Notes under the pieces: model-generated
The model's input: the letters and a program-made list of their open reading frames with translations, nothing else
The model's database searches: none
Told to the model about the DNA's origin: nothing
Position numbers and translations under genes: made by a program
DNA from: Pyrobaculum sp. WP30
GTDB lineage: Archaea; Thermoproteota; Thermoprotei; Thermoproteales; Thermoproteaceae
DNA: 64,000 nucleotides
NCBI GenBank assembly: GCA_001189275.1
Contig: CP012158.1
Span: 868,001 to 932,000, forward strand
Direction: 5' to 3'
In this document: piece by piece, positions 9,768 through 18,176 of the stretch
Layout: every line of letters starts with the position of its first letter
Position numbering within the stretch: the first letter of the stretch is position 1

Positions 9768-10967
9768 GTGAGGGTAGTACTATACGCGCCGCCGGGCACC
9801 GGCAAGTCTAGACATGTGGCAGAGGCGGCGGCCCGGAACAGACGCTCTTTGATATTTACCAGGAGCCACCTGGAGGGTCTGCAGATGGCTAGGTACGTGG
9901 CTGAGTTCGGCGGGGAGGCGGGTTTGCTCTTCGGTAGGAAGTCGCTGTGTCCCCTAGGCGCCGAGAACTCCCTGCGGTGTCTAGAGCTGAGGGAGCGGGG
10001 GGTTTGTAAGGCGATGTCCCGCCGGCCTCTGAAGCTTGTCTTTGACGTGGAGGAGCTGTATAAGCAGGGGGTGTGTCCCTACGAGGCTCTCCACGTCGCT
10101 GGCCGGCGGAGTAACGTGGTTGTGCTCCCATTGGCGTACCTATCGAAGGTGTCAAACATATCGGCGGTGGCTGACCTCTTCGAGGAGGTGGATTTCGTCG
10201 CGTTAGACGAGGCGCACAACCTGCTGGCTGTGGTGGAGGTGCGCGACGACGAGCTGTACTCCAGGCGCTACTGCGTAGACGTCTGGGGCCGGGTGATGTG
10301 TCTAGCCCTGCCGCTGGTGGGCGAGCTGGTGGGCAGGTCGAGGCGGCTGGTCGCGGCAAGTGCCTCCATTCTGCGGCATTTCTCCGAGGTTTTTACATAC
10401 TTCCTCAGGGCGGAGTATGTAGAGGTCCCCACGCTCCCCGGCGCGGAGAACCTCGAGGTTGACCTCATCCCGCTTGAGGTGCGGTACCGGACTAGGATGC
10501 GGAGTAGATACGTGGAGGCCGTCGCGGAGGCCGTCCGGCGGGTCTTCGAGGAGTACAGGCGGGCGGTTGTCTTCCTTCCAAATAAAGAACTCGCCGCTTT
10601 TTACATGTCTAAGCTGGGAGGCCTCCCGGTGTCTGAACGCCCCCTCGGCGACATAGACCACGTGGTCGTCACGTACTACGGTAGCCCCGTCTCGGAGGGC
10701 GTTAACCTAGACGTGAAGGCCGGAGTCTTGGTGGGCTTCCCCATACCAGACGTGAAGTCAAGGGAGCTGTGGCTAAAGAGACGTATACTCAACGGGCTGG
10801 GGTTCGATGGTTACAAATACGCGGTGTTGTTCACAGCGGTGAACCACGTGGTCCAAGCCGCCGGCAGAGTGATGAGAAACCTAGCCAGAGAGAAAAAGCT
10901 CCTACTACTCATCGACGACAGGTTTACCCAGTATAGACACCTACTCCCCCCGTATCTCAGGCCCTGA
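9768..10967 (+). CDS. Small XPD/Rad3-like Fe-S helicase
   Basis: 399 residues from GTG 9768. Walker A is APPGTGKS (residues 7-14) and the Walker B box is DEAH near 147. Four Cys at about 61, 71, 80 and 103 have the spacing of the XPD/FancJ iron-sulphur domain. Late motifs include PVSEGVNL and QAAGRVMR, the arginine-finger motif VI. XPD-type enzymes unwind DNA 5' to 3' using ATP. Typical archaeal XPD is about 550-600 residues, so this is a short relative, with the arch domain and parts of helicase domain 2 reduced. It may act in repair with the HerA-like ATPase that follows. Confidence 0.8.
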   Translation: MRVVLYAPPGTGKSRHVAEAAARNRRSLIFTRSHLEGLQMARYVAEFGGEAGLLFGRKSLCPLGAENSLRCLELRERGVCKAMSRRPLKLVFDVEELYKQGVCPYEALHVAGRRSNVVVLPLAYLSKVSNISAVADLFEEVDFVALDEAHNLLAVVEVRDDELYSRRYCVDVWGRVMCLALPLVGELVGRSRRLVAASASILRHFSEVFTYFLRAEYVEVPTLPGAENLEVDLIPLEVRYRTRMRSRYVEAVAEAVRRVFEEYRRAVVFLPNKELAAFYMSKLGGLPVSERPLGDIDHVVVTYYGSPVSEGVNLDVKAGVLVGFPIPDVKSRELWLKRRILNGLGFDGYKYAVLFTAVNHVVQAAGRVMRNLAREKKLLLLIDDRFTQYRHLLPPYLRP

Positions 10968-10989
10968 AGTAGGTTAAAAAAGGGGACAT

Positions 10990-11874
10990 ATGATGTGGGA
11001 GCTTGTCCTCCTAGCGGTGCTTTTCGCCGCTTCTCTAAAAGACGGCATATTCATAGGCATCGGGAAGAGGGGGCCTGTATTTCTTCCGCTTGATAGACAT
11101 GTGATAATCACAGGCCCCACCCGCAGCGGCAAGACCAGCCTCGCCAAGAAGATAATTAAGCGAGCTGGCCTACCTGCCTTGGTGCTAGATTGGCACGGGG
11201 AATACGGCGGGTTGCGGGTGGACGCCAGGTTGCTTAAGATCTCCATTGAGAACTTCGACAAGAAGCTTCTGGCAGAGATCCTCGGCCTCGCCTTGAACCT
11301 CAACGAGCCCAGCGTCTACTTCCTCTACCGCGCCATTAGGCAACGACGCCTAGCCGCGTTGAGAGACATCGTGGCGGCGCTGGAGGACTTCCTAGTCACG
11401 ACGAGGAGCGAGGTGGAGATGAAAGCCGCCATCGCGAGGCGGCTTGAGTATATACTCGACGTGTTTGAAGGCGGGAGGATCCCCCTCGAGAAGCTGTTTA
11501 CCACGAAGAAGACGGTGGCTGTGGACCTATCCCGGCTGAGGCTATACGAGGAGAAGGTCTTGATAGCCCTTTTCGTCTTGGCGTCGCTTTACAACCATCT
11601 TTTTGAGAAGGGGGTGGCGAAGAGGCCCGAGAGGTTGCTGGTGGTAGATGAGGCGCAGAATATCATGAAGCGGGGCGACGTGGTTAGATACCTGGTGTTT
11701 GAAAGCGCCAAGTACGGCCTCAGGGTGGTCCTCGTCAGCAACGAGATGCCGCCGCAGGATCTTCTGGTACATGGGACGCACATAATCACCCAGCCGCACT
11801 ACACCTACAACCTTAAGGTTAAGCGGTCTGCAGTGTTGAGGAACAACGAAGCGGAGGAGCTATGGACGATGTAG
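10990..11874 (+). CDS. HerA-like P-loop ATPase
   Basis: 294 residues starting at ATG 10990 (ATG 10993 is equally possible). A short hydrophobic N-terminus is followed by Walker A GPTRSGKTS at about residues 41-49, LDWHGEYGG near 66 (typical of the HerA/FtsK group), and Walker B RLLVVDEAQN near 215. The C-terminal part has VLVSNEMPPQDLLVHGTHIITQPH, like the sensor region of HerA. Full HerA is about 500 residues, with an N-terminal HAS barrel that is missing here, so this is a shortened HerA-like protein, possibly a DNA-pumping or membrane-linked ATPase. No nurA gene lies beside it. Confidence 0.75.
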   Translation: MMWELVLLAVLFAASLKDGIFIGIGKRGPVFLPLDRHVIITGPTRSGKTSLAKKIIKRAGLPALVLDWHGEYGGLRVDARLLKISIENFDKKLLAEILGLALNLNEPSVYFLYRAIRQRRLAALRDIVAALEDFLVTTRSEVEMKAAIARRLEYILDVFEGGRIPLEKLFTTKKTVAVDLSRLRLYEEKVLIALFVLASLYNHLFEKGVAKRPERLLVVDEAQNIMKRGDVVRYLVFESAKYGLRVVLVSNEMPPQDLLVHGTHIITQPHYTYNLKVKRSAVLRNNEAEELWTM

Positions 11875-12041
11875 AGAAGGTGGTGAGGCTTTTAGGTTTG
11901 GAAATAGATGAGTTAAATCCATGTGACATATATATTAACTACTTTATGCAGTATATCGCAAGTATTGAGAGAGAAATCCACGCAATAAAAGTAAAATCAG
12001 ATATCTTGAGGATAGATGCTTTAAAAATGTCAAAGAAATAA
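11862..12041 (+). CDS. Small hypothetical protein (59 aa)
   Basis: ATG 11862 lies inside the last codons of the HerA-like gene, and the frame runs 59 codons to TAA 12039-12041. The product begins MDDVEKVVRLLGLEIDEL and looks like a real acidic, helical protein. Codon use is more A+T-rich than its neighbours. The 13-bp overlap with the ATPase suggests translational coupling. Function unknown. Confidence 0.5.
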   Translation: MDDVEKVVRLLGLEIDELNPCDIYINYFMQYIASIEREIHAIKVKSDILRIDALKMSKK

Positions 12042-12068
12042 ATAAATAGGAGGAGTTTCTTTAAAAAT

Positions 12069-12437
12069 ATGGCCGATATACGAACCCTCTCGCGTACTTA
12101 CGCCGATAAAACCGATTCCTTCCGCATCAAGCTCATCACCATTAAATTCCTCCAGGGCCAGGTCCAGAACGCCAAGGGCAACCTCATAACCTTCAGGCCG
12201 TCTAAGGTGGCCCAAGACCTCCACCTATACGGCCGCCAGGACCTAAGGGCGAAGACCGTCTTGATTAGGGCCTTCCTCGACGACTTGGTGCAGAGAGGCT
12301 ACATCACAATCATTAAGCGTAGCGCCCGAGGCAAGGTATACGGCCTATACAAAAACAACAAGTTCTGGGACATCCTCACCATACACGAGCCGGAAAAAGT
12401 CCTCGAGTTGTTGGAGGCGGAGAAAATAGGCACCTAG
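12069..12437 (+). CDS. Winged-helix-like DNA-binding protein (predicted)
   Basis: 122 residues. The layout of helices followed by a two-strand wing (KTVLIRAFLDDLVQRGYITIIKRSARGKVYGLY) matches winged-helix regulators. It is basic in the middle and acidic at the C-terminus (EPEKVLELLEAEK). An AGGAGG ribosome-binding-like stretch and A+T-rich DNA (AAATAAATAAATAGG) precede the ATG. No exact family recognised; a transcription regulator is an inference from the pattern. Confidence 0.6.
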   Translation: MADIRTLSRTYADKTDSFRIKLITIKFLQGQVQNAKGNLITFRPSKVAQDLHLYGRQDLRAKTVLIRAFLDDLVQRGYITIIKRSARGKVYGLYKNNKFWDILTIHEPEKVLELLEAEKIGT

Positions 12438-12477
12438 CCTGAGCATTGGCGTTAAATACCTAAACACCCCTCCTTAG

Positions 12478-13368
12478 GTGGACGCCGTAGAGCTCTTACA
12501 GTTTTTACGCAGAAAATACAAGAAAGACAGCTACAAGGCGGCTCTTGTTGGGACCTACAAAGACGGACGATACGTGGAGCCCCCGCCTCTCCAGACAAGC
12601 ATGTATCTGTTCCTCGCGCCTCTGATGCTGTCGGCGGTTCCAGTATTTCTAGTAAAAAACATGTGGCTCCAGTGGGCCGCCGGCGTCGCGGTGATACTCG
12701 GGGCCTACATGGCCCTGTATCTATACCTCAAGAAAAACTGCCTAATCCCAGACGAGGTCAGGGTCGTGCGGACAAACCACGGAGATGTGGAGAGCCTCAG
12801 GAGGAACAAGCTAAAGATCCTCGAAAACCCCTCAGCGCTCCCCGACGACTACGAGCTCTACTACGCGCCGCCCGGCGTGTGCGTGGCGCGGGACAAGAGA
12901 GCAAACGCCTTCACCCTAGACGGGCCCCTCGGACCCGTGATATACTTCACCACCGGGCTCTTCGCAAGGCTTGGGCCCGAGGAGCTCCAGGCGGTGTTGG
13001 AACACGAGAGGGGGCACATCAAGTATAGACACACCCACAAACTCCTCGCCTTCCTCATCGCCGAATACACGTTGCGCCTCCCGCTGGTCCACCTAGTATA
13101 CGCAAAATACTCCATCACGCTCCTCGCCTTCCACCTAATAGGCGTAGCCTTCCTCTTCACCGCGGTGTTGCAAGCCTTCGAGTTCGAGGCGGATAGATAC
13201 GCCGCGGCGAGACACAGAGACCGCCTCGTCTCCGCGCTCGTCAAGCTGGACTGGAACGGCATAGTGGAATCCGTCATAAGCCCCCTCGCCGCCAGACTCA
13301 CCCTACTAGCCAGGTCGCACCCCCTGACCATTGACCGGATAAGGAAGCTCGATGCAGTTCCTCACTAG
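12478..13368 (+). CDS. HtpX-like M48 metalloprotease
   Basis: 296 residues from GTG 12478. The zinc site HERGH (an HExxH motif) lies near residue 178, with the third ligand in FEFEADRYAA near 236. Membrane helices lie at about 42-60 and 64-83, and further hydrophobic stretches after the active site at about 190-230. This matches membrane-bound HtpX/Ste24-type peptidases that trim or remove misfolded membrane proteins. All catalytic residues are present. The gene overlaps the next one by 17 bp, indicating an operon. Confidence 0.88.
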   Translation: MDAVELLQFLRRKYKKDSYKAALVGTYKDGRYVEPPPLQTSMYLFLAPLMLSAVPVFLVKNMWLQWAAGVAVILGAYMALYLYLKKNCLIPDEVRVVRTNHGDVESLRRNKLKILENPSALPDDYELYYAPPGVCVARDKRANAFTLDGPLGPVIYFTTGLFARLGPEELQAVLEHERGHIKYRHTHKLLAFLIAEYTLRLPLVHLVYAKYSITLLAFHLIGVAFLFTAVLQAFEFEADRYAAARHRDRLVSALVKLDWNGIVESVISPLAARLTLLARSHPLTIDRIRKLDAVPH

Positions 13369-13738
13369 GCTGGCACGGACTGTAGAGCAGCTGGAAAGAG
13401 TCGCGCAGAAGTACGAAGACGAAGACCTAAAAGCCCTGGTGGCCGAGCTTTACAAACAACTCACCGTGGTGATAAACATCCTGGAGAAGATATTCTCCAT
13501 ATACACCGAACTGGACATACTCGTCAGAACCGACCTCAAAATAGAGCCAGGCCTCTACCTAGACGCGGAAACCCCACAGCAACCAGAAAAACTGGCGGAA
13601 TACGTAGAGAAGCTGAAAAACGCAGGTCACGACCCCAACAAAGTCGTGGCGTATCTACTCGGGACAGGCGTAGCCCACGTAGAAAACAGAAACGGGGAAC
13701 TATACATAGTACCACACGCCAAAAAAAGCCAGCGCTGA
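13352..13738 (+). CDS. Conserved hypothetical protein
   Basis: 128 residues, starting inside the 3' end of the M48 protease gene. The N-terminal 60 residues form a long amphipathic helix region (VEQLERVAQKYEDEDLKALVAELYKQL) suited to coiled-coil contacts; the C-terminal half is mixed. No family recognised. The overlap suggests a partner or regulator of the protease, which is inference. Confidence 0.65.
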   Translation: MQFLTRLARTVEQLERVAQKYEDEDLKALVAELYKQLTVVINILEKIFSIYTELDILVRTDLKIEPGLYLDAETPQQPEKLAEYVEKLKNAGHDPNKVVAYLLGTGVAHVENRNGELYIVPHAKKSQR

Positions 13739-13752
13739 GACGTCAACCCACC

Positions 13753-13806
13753 GGATCAGCGCTATTAACCACGCTCATCTATCACCCAGCCTGGTCTCGT
13801 CACCAC
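13753..13806 (-). ncRNA. Candidate C/D box guide sRNA (weak)
   Basis: The 86-bp gap between two convergent genes contains, on the minus strand, a C-like box GTGACGA (13797-13803), a C'-like AGATGA (13775-13780), a 15-nt spacer and a D box CTGA (13756-13759). A TATA-like ATATTAAT lies about 25 nt upstream near 13828-13836. Size and order fit an archaeal C/D guide, but the C box has one change and the D' box is not clear. Confidence 0.3.
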
Positions 13807-13824
13807 TGAGGACGGGGCGGGGAA

Positions 13825-14250
13825 TTAATATTTTTGCAAGTGGTCGAGATACCTCCTCAACACGCCAGCCACGTCTACCCGGGTCCGGAACTTCCTCCTG
13901 TAGTCACCCGCCACGACCCTCGCCGTGCCTCCGCTTAGCACAACCTCGGCGGTGGAGGTGGGGGACACGTAGGGCCGATACCTAACGGCGTTGTCCAACA
14001 CCTCCACGGGGCCTGTGTAGGTGTAGTACCTAGACCTCACCGCTGCGCCCAGCCGGTCCATGAGCCGGGTCAGGAGCCACGCCGCGTGTTTAAGCTCCTC
14101 GTCGTTGATGACGCGCTCCACGCCGCGGGCCACGGCCGCCATATACGCCGTCTTTGCATATAGGTGGACTGCCAGGACCCTGTCGTTAAATGTCAAGGTG
14201 AGGGCCCTGACGCCGGGGCTGGCTGTCACCGAAAGAAGCACCCTAGACAA
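13825..14250 (-). CDS. Conserved hypothetical protein
   Basis: About 141 residues if it starts at TTG 14250, which overlaps the stop of the upstream zinc-ribbon gene, or slightly fewer from GTG 14241; a longer frame to 14307 overlaps that gene too far. The protein mixes strands and helices (ALTLTFNDRVLAVHLY and ELKHAAWLLTRLMDRLG) and has a basic C-terminus. No domain recognised. It is co-directional and coupled to the zinc-ribbon protein, so the pair probably works together. Confidence 0.6.
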   Translation of the reverse strand: MSRVLLSVTASPGVRALTLTFNDRVLAVHLYAKTAYMAAVARGVERVINDEELKHAAWLLTRLMDRLGAAVRSRYYTYTGPVEVLDNAVRYRPYVSPTSTAEVVLSGGTARVVAGDYRRKFRTRVDVAGVLRRYLDHLQKY

Positions 14251-14419
14251 GCTCCAGCGGCGTAACTCCGTCGGGACACTTGTATTGAAGCTTCCTGGCG
14301 CATACATCGCAGAAGACGTAGTTCATCTTCTTGCAGATGTACCTATCCTCATACATGTAGAGCCTCCTCCCGCATCGCGAACACCTCCCCACCGTTAATG
14401 TCTTCGGCGGATACACCAT
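14243..14419 (-). CDS. Small zinc-ribbon protein (58 aa)
   Basis: A 58-codon gene from ATG 14419. It carries CSRC near residues 13-16, a single C at 29, CDVC at 37-40 and a final C at 48. The spacing of two CxxC pairs fits a treble-clef or zinc-ribbon fold. Such small proteins often bind RNA or act as subunits. Its stop overlaps the predicted start of the next gene on the same strand. Short, but the Cys pattern makes coding likely. Confidence 0.6.
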   Translation of the reverse strand: MVYPPKTLTVGRCSRCGRRLYMYEDRYICKKMNYVFCDVCARKLQYKCPDGVTPLELV

Positions 14420-14456
14420 TGCGTCGAAAAATTAAACTAGGTTAAAAACATTTCAC

Positions 14457-15179
14457 GTGCTAATCGGCGTTCTCCACCTGCTCCCCACGGGGGACCCCGA
14501 CTACCTCGACCACGCGGTGAGAAACGCCAAGAAACTGGAGGAGGCCGGCGTCGACGCCATAATTGTGGAGAACTTCTACGACGCCCCCTTCAAGCCCAAG
14601 GCCGACTTCCGCACAGCGGTGGCGGTGGCCGTGGCGGCGAGAGACGTGGTGAAGACGGTGTCTGTGCCCGTCGGCGTGAACCTGCTCAGAAACGCCTGCC
14701 GAGCCGCCGCCGTGATCTCTCAACACGTAGGCGGCCGGTTCATTCGCTGCAACGCCTACACAGACCTCGTCCTTTCGGAGTCCGGCCTGCTGAAGCCCCA
14801 GGCGCCGTACCTCCGCGGAGTAAAGGTGCTGGCCGACGTCCACGTCAAACACGGGCTTACCCTCTACCCACCAACGCTGGCGGAGGCCGTGGAGACCGCA
14901 ACCACAAGAGCCAACCCAGCCGCCATAGTAGTCACCGGTGGAAAAACAGGCGAGGCCCCCGACCCGGTGGAGGTCGCCACCGCAAGGGCCCACACGCACC
15001 TCCCCGTCCTAGTGGGCAGCGGCATCTGCTTCAACACGTTAACTCTTCTGAAAATCGCAGACGGCGCCATAGTGGGGACTTGCCTAAAGGAGGGGAGAGA
15101 GGTTGATTTAGAGAAGGCCAGAAGACTCGTGAAAGAGGCCAAGTCTATGCTCAGCCCCAAAAGGCCGCTTCTGCTCTAG
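14457..15179 (+). CDS. BtpA/SgcQ family TIM-barrel protein
   Basis: 240 residues from GTG 14457. The start LIGVLHLLPTGDPDY and the VENFYDAPF motif near residue 40 are hallmarks of the BtpA family, as are the VVTGGKTGEAPD and VLVGSGI segments near the phosphate-binding end of a TIM barrel. BtpA was named for photosystem I biogenesis in cyanobacteria; archaeal members clearly have another, unknown role, probably acting on a phosphorylated small molecule. It converges with the nucleotidyltransferase gene (4-bp overlap). Confidence 0.8.
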   Translation: MLIGVLHLLPTGDPDYLDHAVRNAKKLEEAGVDAIIVENFYDAPFKPKADFRTAVAVAVAARDVVKTVSVPVGVNLLRNACRAAAVISQHVGGRFIRCNAYTDLVLSESGLLKPQAPYLRGVKVLADVHVKHGLTLYPPTLAEAVETATTRANPAAIVVTGGKTGEAPDPVEVATARAHTHLPVLVGSGICFNTLTLLKIADGAIVGTCLKEGREVDLEKARRLVKEAKSMLSPKRPLLL

Positions 15180-16255
15180 GGCAGTATCTCGCCGTCTTTT
15201 ACGTCTTGCTCCACCTCCCTATTGGGCCCAACGGCAGCCCCCCTCCCAACGTAGATTTCGTCTTTTACATAGACGCCGTCGGCCACCACCGCCTCCACCA
15301 GCCGGGCCCATCTGCCCAGGACGACGCCTTCGCCCACTATGGAGCGGCTGAGGTACGCCCCGGCCTCTATCACGACGCCGTCCATCACCACGCTTTCCCT
15401 AATACGCACGTGGGGCCCCACCTTGCTCCTATTCCCAACAACCGCATAAGGCCCAATAACGCTCTCAGAAGCCACAGAGACCCCCTCGCCTATGTACACA
15501 GGCGGGATGATCCTCACCCCCGGCAACTCCGGCCTACACGTGTTGCAACTCTCAAGCGCGGCGAAGTTGGCCCTGAGGTAGTCGACATGGGTCCCGATGT
15601 CGAACCACAGCCCCCTGTGCACGTAGCCGTAGACGTCGAACTTCTCCATAAGCCTAGGGATGATCTGTTTAGCTATCTTCACCTCGCCGGAGTTCAGCTC
15701 GGGGAACTCCGCCACCGCCTCAGGCTCAAAGATGTAAAACCCTGCGTTGGCCAAGTTGCTACCCACAGGCTCCTTCGGCTTCTCCACAAACCTCTTAATC
15801 CTCCCCCCCTCGTCTATCAGCGCTATGCCGAACCTCCCCACCTCCTCCGGCGGCACCTCTATAAGCGCCATGGAGACCGCGGCACCGCTCCTCTTGTGGA
15901 ACTCCCAAAACGCCCTCACCGAGAGGTCGGTGAAGACGTCGCCGTTGGCCACAACGATAGGCCCCCTCAGCCCGAGGCTCCTCACCACGTTTATGACGGC
16001 GCCCCCATCCCCCAGCGGCCTGTCCTCCTCCACAAGCCTAACCCTGCCGCCCCACCTCGTGTTTATATAGCTCCTAATCACAGAGGAGAGGTATCTAGCA
16101 GACACCACCGGCTCAGCCACCTCAGCCACCCTCTCCACGACCCAGTCCAAAACCGGCCGCCCCAACACGGGGAAAAGCGGCTTAGGCTTGGTATAGCTAA
16201 GCGGCCTAAGCCTCGTGGCAAACCCACCGGCGAGGATAATCCCACTCTCCGCCAC
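15176..16255 (-). CDS. Sugar-phosphate nucleotidyltransferase
   Basis: 359 residues. The N-terminal Rossmann-like domain has the nucleotide-binding signature (LAGGFATRLRPLSYTKPKPL, residues 8-27), then GDVFTD near 105 and VEKPKEP near 157. The C-terminal third shows left-handed beta-helix hexapeptides (VIGPYAVVGNRSKVG and similar). This layout is shared by mannose-1-phosphate guanylyltransferases and glucose-1-phosphate thymidylyl- or uridylyltransferases, which make NDP-sugars for glycan synthesis. Sequence alone does not decide the sugar. A TATA-like TTTATATTA lies about 20-25 nt upstream of ATG 16255. Confidence 0.87.
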   Translation of the reverse strand: MAESGIILAGGFATRLRPLSYTKPKPLFPVLGRPVLDWVVERVAEVAEPVVSARYLSSVIRSYINTRWGGRVRLVEEDRPLGDGGAVINVVRSLGLRGPIVVANGDVFTDLSVRAFWEFHKRSGAAVSMALIEVPPEEVGRFGIALIDEGGRIKRFVEKPKEPVGSNLANAGFYIFEPEAVAEFPELNSGEVKIAKQIIPRLMEKFDVYGYVHRGLWFDIGTHVDYLRANFAALESCNTCRPELPGVRIIPPVYIGEGVSVASESVIGPYAVVGNRSKVGPHVRIRESVVMDGVVIEAGAYLSRSIVGEGVVLGRWARLVEAVVADGVYVKDEIYVGRGAAVGPNREVEQDVKDGEILP

Positions 16256-16286
16256 ATCTAAACTTAAAAACTAATATAAAACCATT

Positions 16287-16405
16287 GCGAACCGGGACAA
16301 GACCCCGTTCTGCTTTCCTCGGCGACAGCTGCTACGCCTGTAGCGGCGGGAAACGCCAACTCTGAGTCCGGCCGAAAAAACGTAAGCGCCAACGCGGTCG
16401 GTGGA
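16287..16405. other. Intergenic segment with strong hairpins, possible RNA
   Basis: The gap of about 160 bp between two minus-strand genes is rich in inverted repeats. One is an 8-bp stem with a four-base loop (GCTGCTAC, GCCT, GTAGCGGC; one G-U pair), enclosed by GGCG/CGCC. Another is CGGG/CCCG near 16292-16306. A TATA-like CTTAAAAAC at 16263 is about 25 nt upstream on the plus strand. I could not fold it as a tRNA, and it does not match C/D boxes. It may be a small structured RNA or a terminator region. Confidence 0.3.
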
Positions 16406-16414
16406 GGCGCTGCC

Positions 16415-17116
16415 TCATGGCGATTCTATGTACTTAAGGAACTCGTAGGCGGTTACCTCCGCCTCTGCTGTATCCACCTCTCTTCGCTGAAGCACGTTGC
16501 CCGCCTCGCCCACTATGAAGAATACCTTTCTGCTGCGGGGCGAGGAGGCGTTTAAGTAGAACTTCGCCACTACGTACCGGTTGCCTCTAACAGCGGTGAC
16601 CTCAACCGGCATGAGTCCGAGGCGGCAGGTGCAGTTCAACGTGAGGGCGCCCCCCTTCTGCAACACCCCCGCCACGGCCCACACCTTCTTTGCCAGCTCT
16701 ACATCGGAGGGGACGGCATTTATGTGAAGAAGCGCGCCGGCTCTCGACGCCCCCACAGCCACCGTTGGGTTTTTGTCGGATAAGAAGATGGGCGTGTTCC
16801 ACACCTGCTCCCAGGCGCCGAATTCTCGACCCTTTACGCTTCTGGTGGGCACCGCCTTCCTCAGAAGCGGCCTAAGTCCCCCTAGATCCAACACATATGC
16901 AGGGCGCCCCAACGCCACCGCCTTCACGATGGTGGTGCCGAACGAGGTAAGCGCCACGTGTCCAGAGAGAAACTCCCTATCTACTCTAGGCTCTGCCGAC
17001 TCCACGTCAACCCCCACGGGCTCCTCCACCCTCTTGCCGCTGTCCACCTCTAGATACACCACCTTCTGCGAGACGACTCCCGCCACCACGGTGCACGGCG
17101 TGGTGAAGCTGGCCAC
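16415..17116 (-). CDS. Conserved hypothetical protein
   Basis: About 233 residues from GTG 17116, with a TATA-like AAATATAAC box upstream. The protein is mainly predicted beta strand, with a central CTCRLG and several Val-rich strands (NRYVVAKFYLNA and KVFFIVGEAG). No signal peptide or membrane helix. No family recognised. Single transcription unit upstream of the possible RNA at 16287. Confidence 0.6.
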   Translation of the reverse strand: MASFTTPCTVVAGVVSQKVVYLEVDSGKRVEEPVGVDVESAEPRVDREFLSGHVALTSFGTTIVKAVALGRPAYVLDLGGLRPLLRKAVPTRSVKGREFGAWEQVWNTPIFLSDKNPTVAVGASRAGALLHINAVPSDVELAKKVWAVAGVLQKGGALTLNCTCRLGLMPVEVTAVRGNRYVVAKFYLNASSPRSRKVFFIVGEAGNVLQRREVDTAEAEVTAYEFLKYIESP

Positions 17117-17214
17117 GGAAAAAACACTAGTTATATTTAGATATCCACGCCACCTCGGCGGAGTGAGGGGGCATATTAGACGTTGGGTAGATAAACAACA
17201 ATGCTACCTACTCC

Positions 17215-17427
17215 GTGGATCTACGCGTAGTGGCTAAGTTAGTCACCGCTAGGATAGGCGAAGAGCCTGCGGACTTGGACAAACTCCTCGAGTCTATCGG
17301 AGTCGAGCTAACTTGGCTAGACAAAATTAAGCTTGTGCAACACCTCGAGGGCGTGGAGGCCGTGTATCACGCGGTGTCGGGAAAGATACTGCTGAGGCGA
17401 GTCAACGCGGCAGGTGTCAGCACGTAA
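17215..17427 (+). CDS. Small hypothetical protein (70 aa)
   Basis: 70 residues from GTG 17215. The N-terminal 55 residues are clearly protein-like (VAKLVTARIGEEPADLDKLLESIGVEL), alternating helix and strand. The last residues overlap the 3' end of the convergent gene. No family recognised. Confidence 0.5.
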   Translation: MDLRVVAKLVTARIGEEPADLDKLLESIGVELTWLDKIKLVQHLEGVEAVYHAVSGKILLRRVNAAGVST

Positions 17428-18139
17428 GCGCGGGCACATATCGCCGCGGTTTGACGCACGCCACCCCGCCCCGCATCGCCGCCACGTACTCCCCCGGCGT
17501 CCACATCAGAAAAACCGCGCCGGTCAAGAACCCGAGCAACGCGGCCGGGAAGCCGGCCGCAGCCCCCACCGCCAAAGCCGCCGCCGCTAGCCCCCACTTC
17601 TTCGCCCGCCCACGCCACAAGGCGTCTCGCGCCGCCTTTCGTGTAGGCAGAGGCTCAGAGATAAACCGCTCCACCAGCCGCCTAGACTCCACATAGGCGA
17701 AACACAAAGCCTCGGCGGCTTTATTAGAACGCCGTGCCGCAACGCCGAGGCAGAGGCCGGGAAGCGCACCTACGAGCCTCTCCATTTCTTGCTCCACTTC
17801 GTCGTGTACGTCAAACAAGAGCCACCTCCTGGTCTTCACAGCACCGTCGTGGATGTAATGCAGCGCCCGGCCAAGGGCCCTCCCCGCCGCGCGGAGATCC
17901 CCCCTCGCCCGGTAGAAACATGCGAGGTTGAAGTAGTACTCCACCAGACCCCGCGGAACCCCCGCGTGGTGACGCATATAGACGGCGCGGCAACGCCCAC
18001 CTCTGCACCTCACCTCGAGGTCCGGCACCGCGTCCGGCTCCACGACGCCCGCCAGAAGCCCCCTCGCGGCGTCCCTAGGCAGGCCTGCTGAGACCAGCGA
18101 CGCCAAGGCTCTGTGGACGCGCCAGCTCGGCACGGCCAC
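17417..18139 (-). CDS. Membrane protein with phospholipase C-like His motif
   Basis: 240 residues. The N-terminal half is helical and includes YYFNLACFYRARGD, then ALHYIHDG near residue 90 and VHDEVEQEME near 110. The HYxHD/VHDE pattern recalls the metal-binding helices of zinc-dependent phospholipase C and S1/P1 nucleases. A hydrophobic hairpin near residues 185-215 would anchor it in the membrane, with the active part on one side. The enzymatic assignment is a tentative reading of the His/Asp spacing. The protein has several Cys. Convergent with the small gene at 17215. Confidence 0.6.
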   Translation of the reverse strand: MAVPSWRVHRALASLVSAGLPRDAARGLLAGVVEPDAVPDLEVRCRGGRCRAVYMRHHAGVPRGLVEYYFNLACFYRARGDLRAAGRALGRALHYIHDGAVKTRRWLLFDVHDEVEQEMERLVGALPGLCLGVAARRSNKAAEALCFAYVESRRLVERFISEPLPTRKAARDALWRGRAKKWGLAAAALAVGAAAGFPAALLGFLTGAVFLMWTPGEYVAAMRGGVACVKPRRYVPALTC

Positions 18140-18176
18140 TATTTAACATTAATAATTTATATGGCTTGTATTAGCC

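Noticed and set aside
16287-16405. tRNA or RNase P RNA
   Set aside because: The GGTTCG on the minus strand does not give a paired T arm. GAGGAAAG looks like an RNase P motif, but I could not find the matching P4 partner, so I list it only as a structured region.
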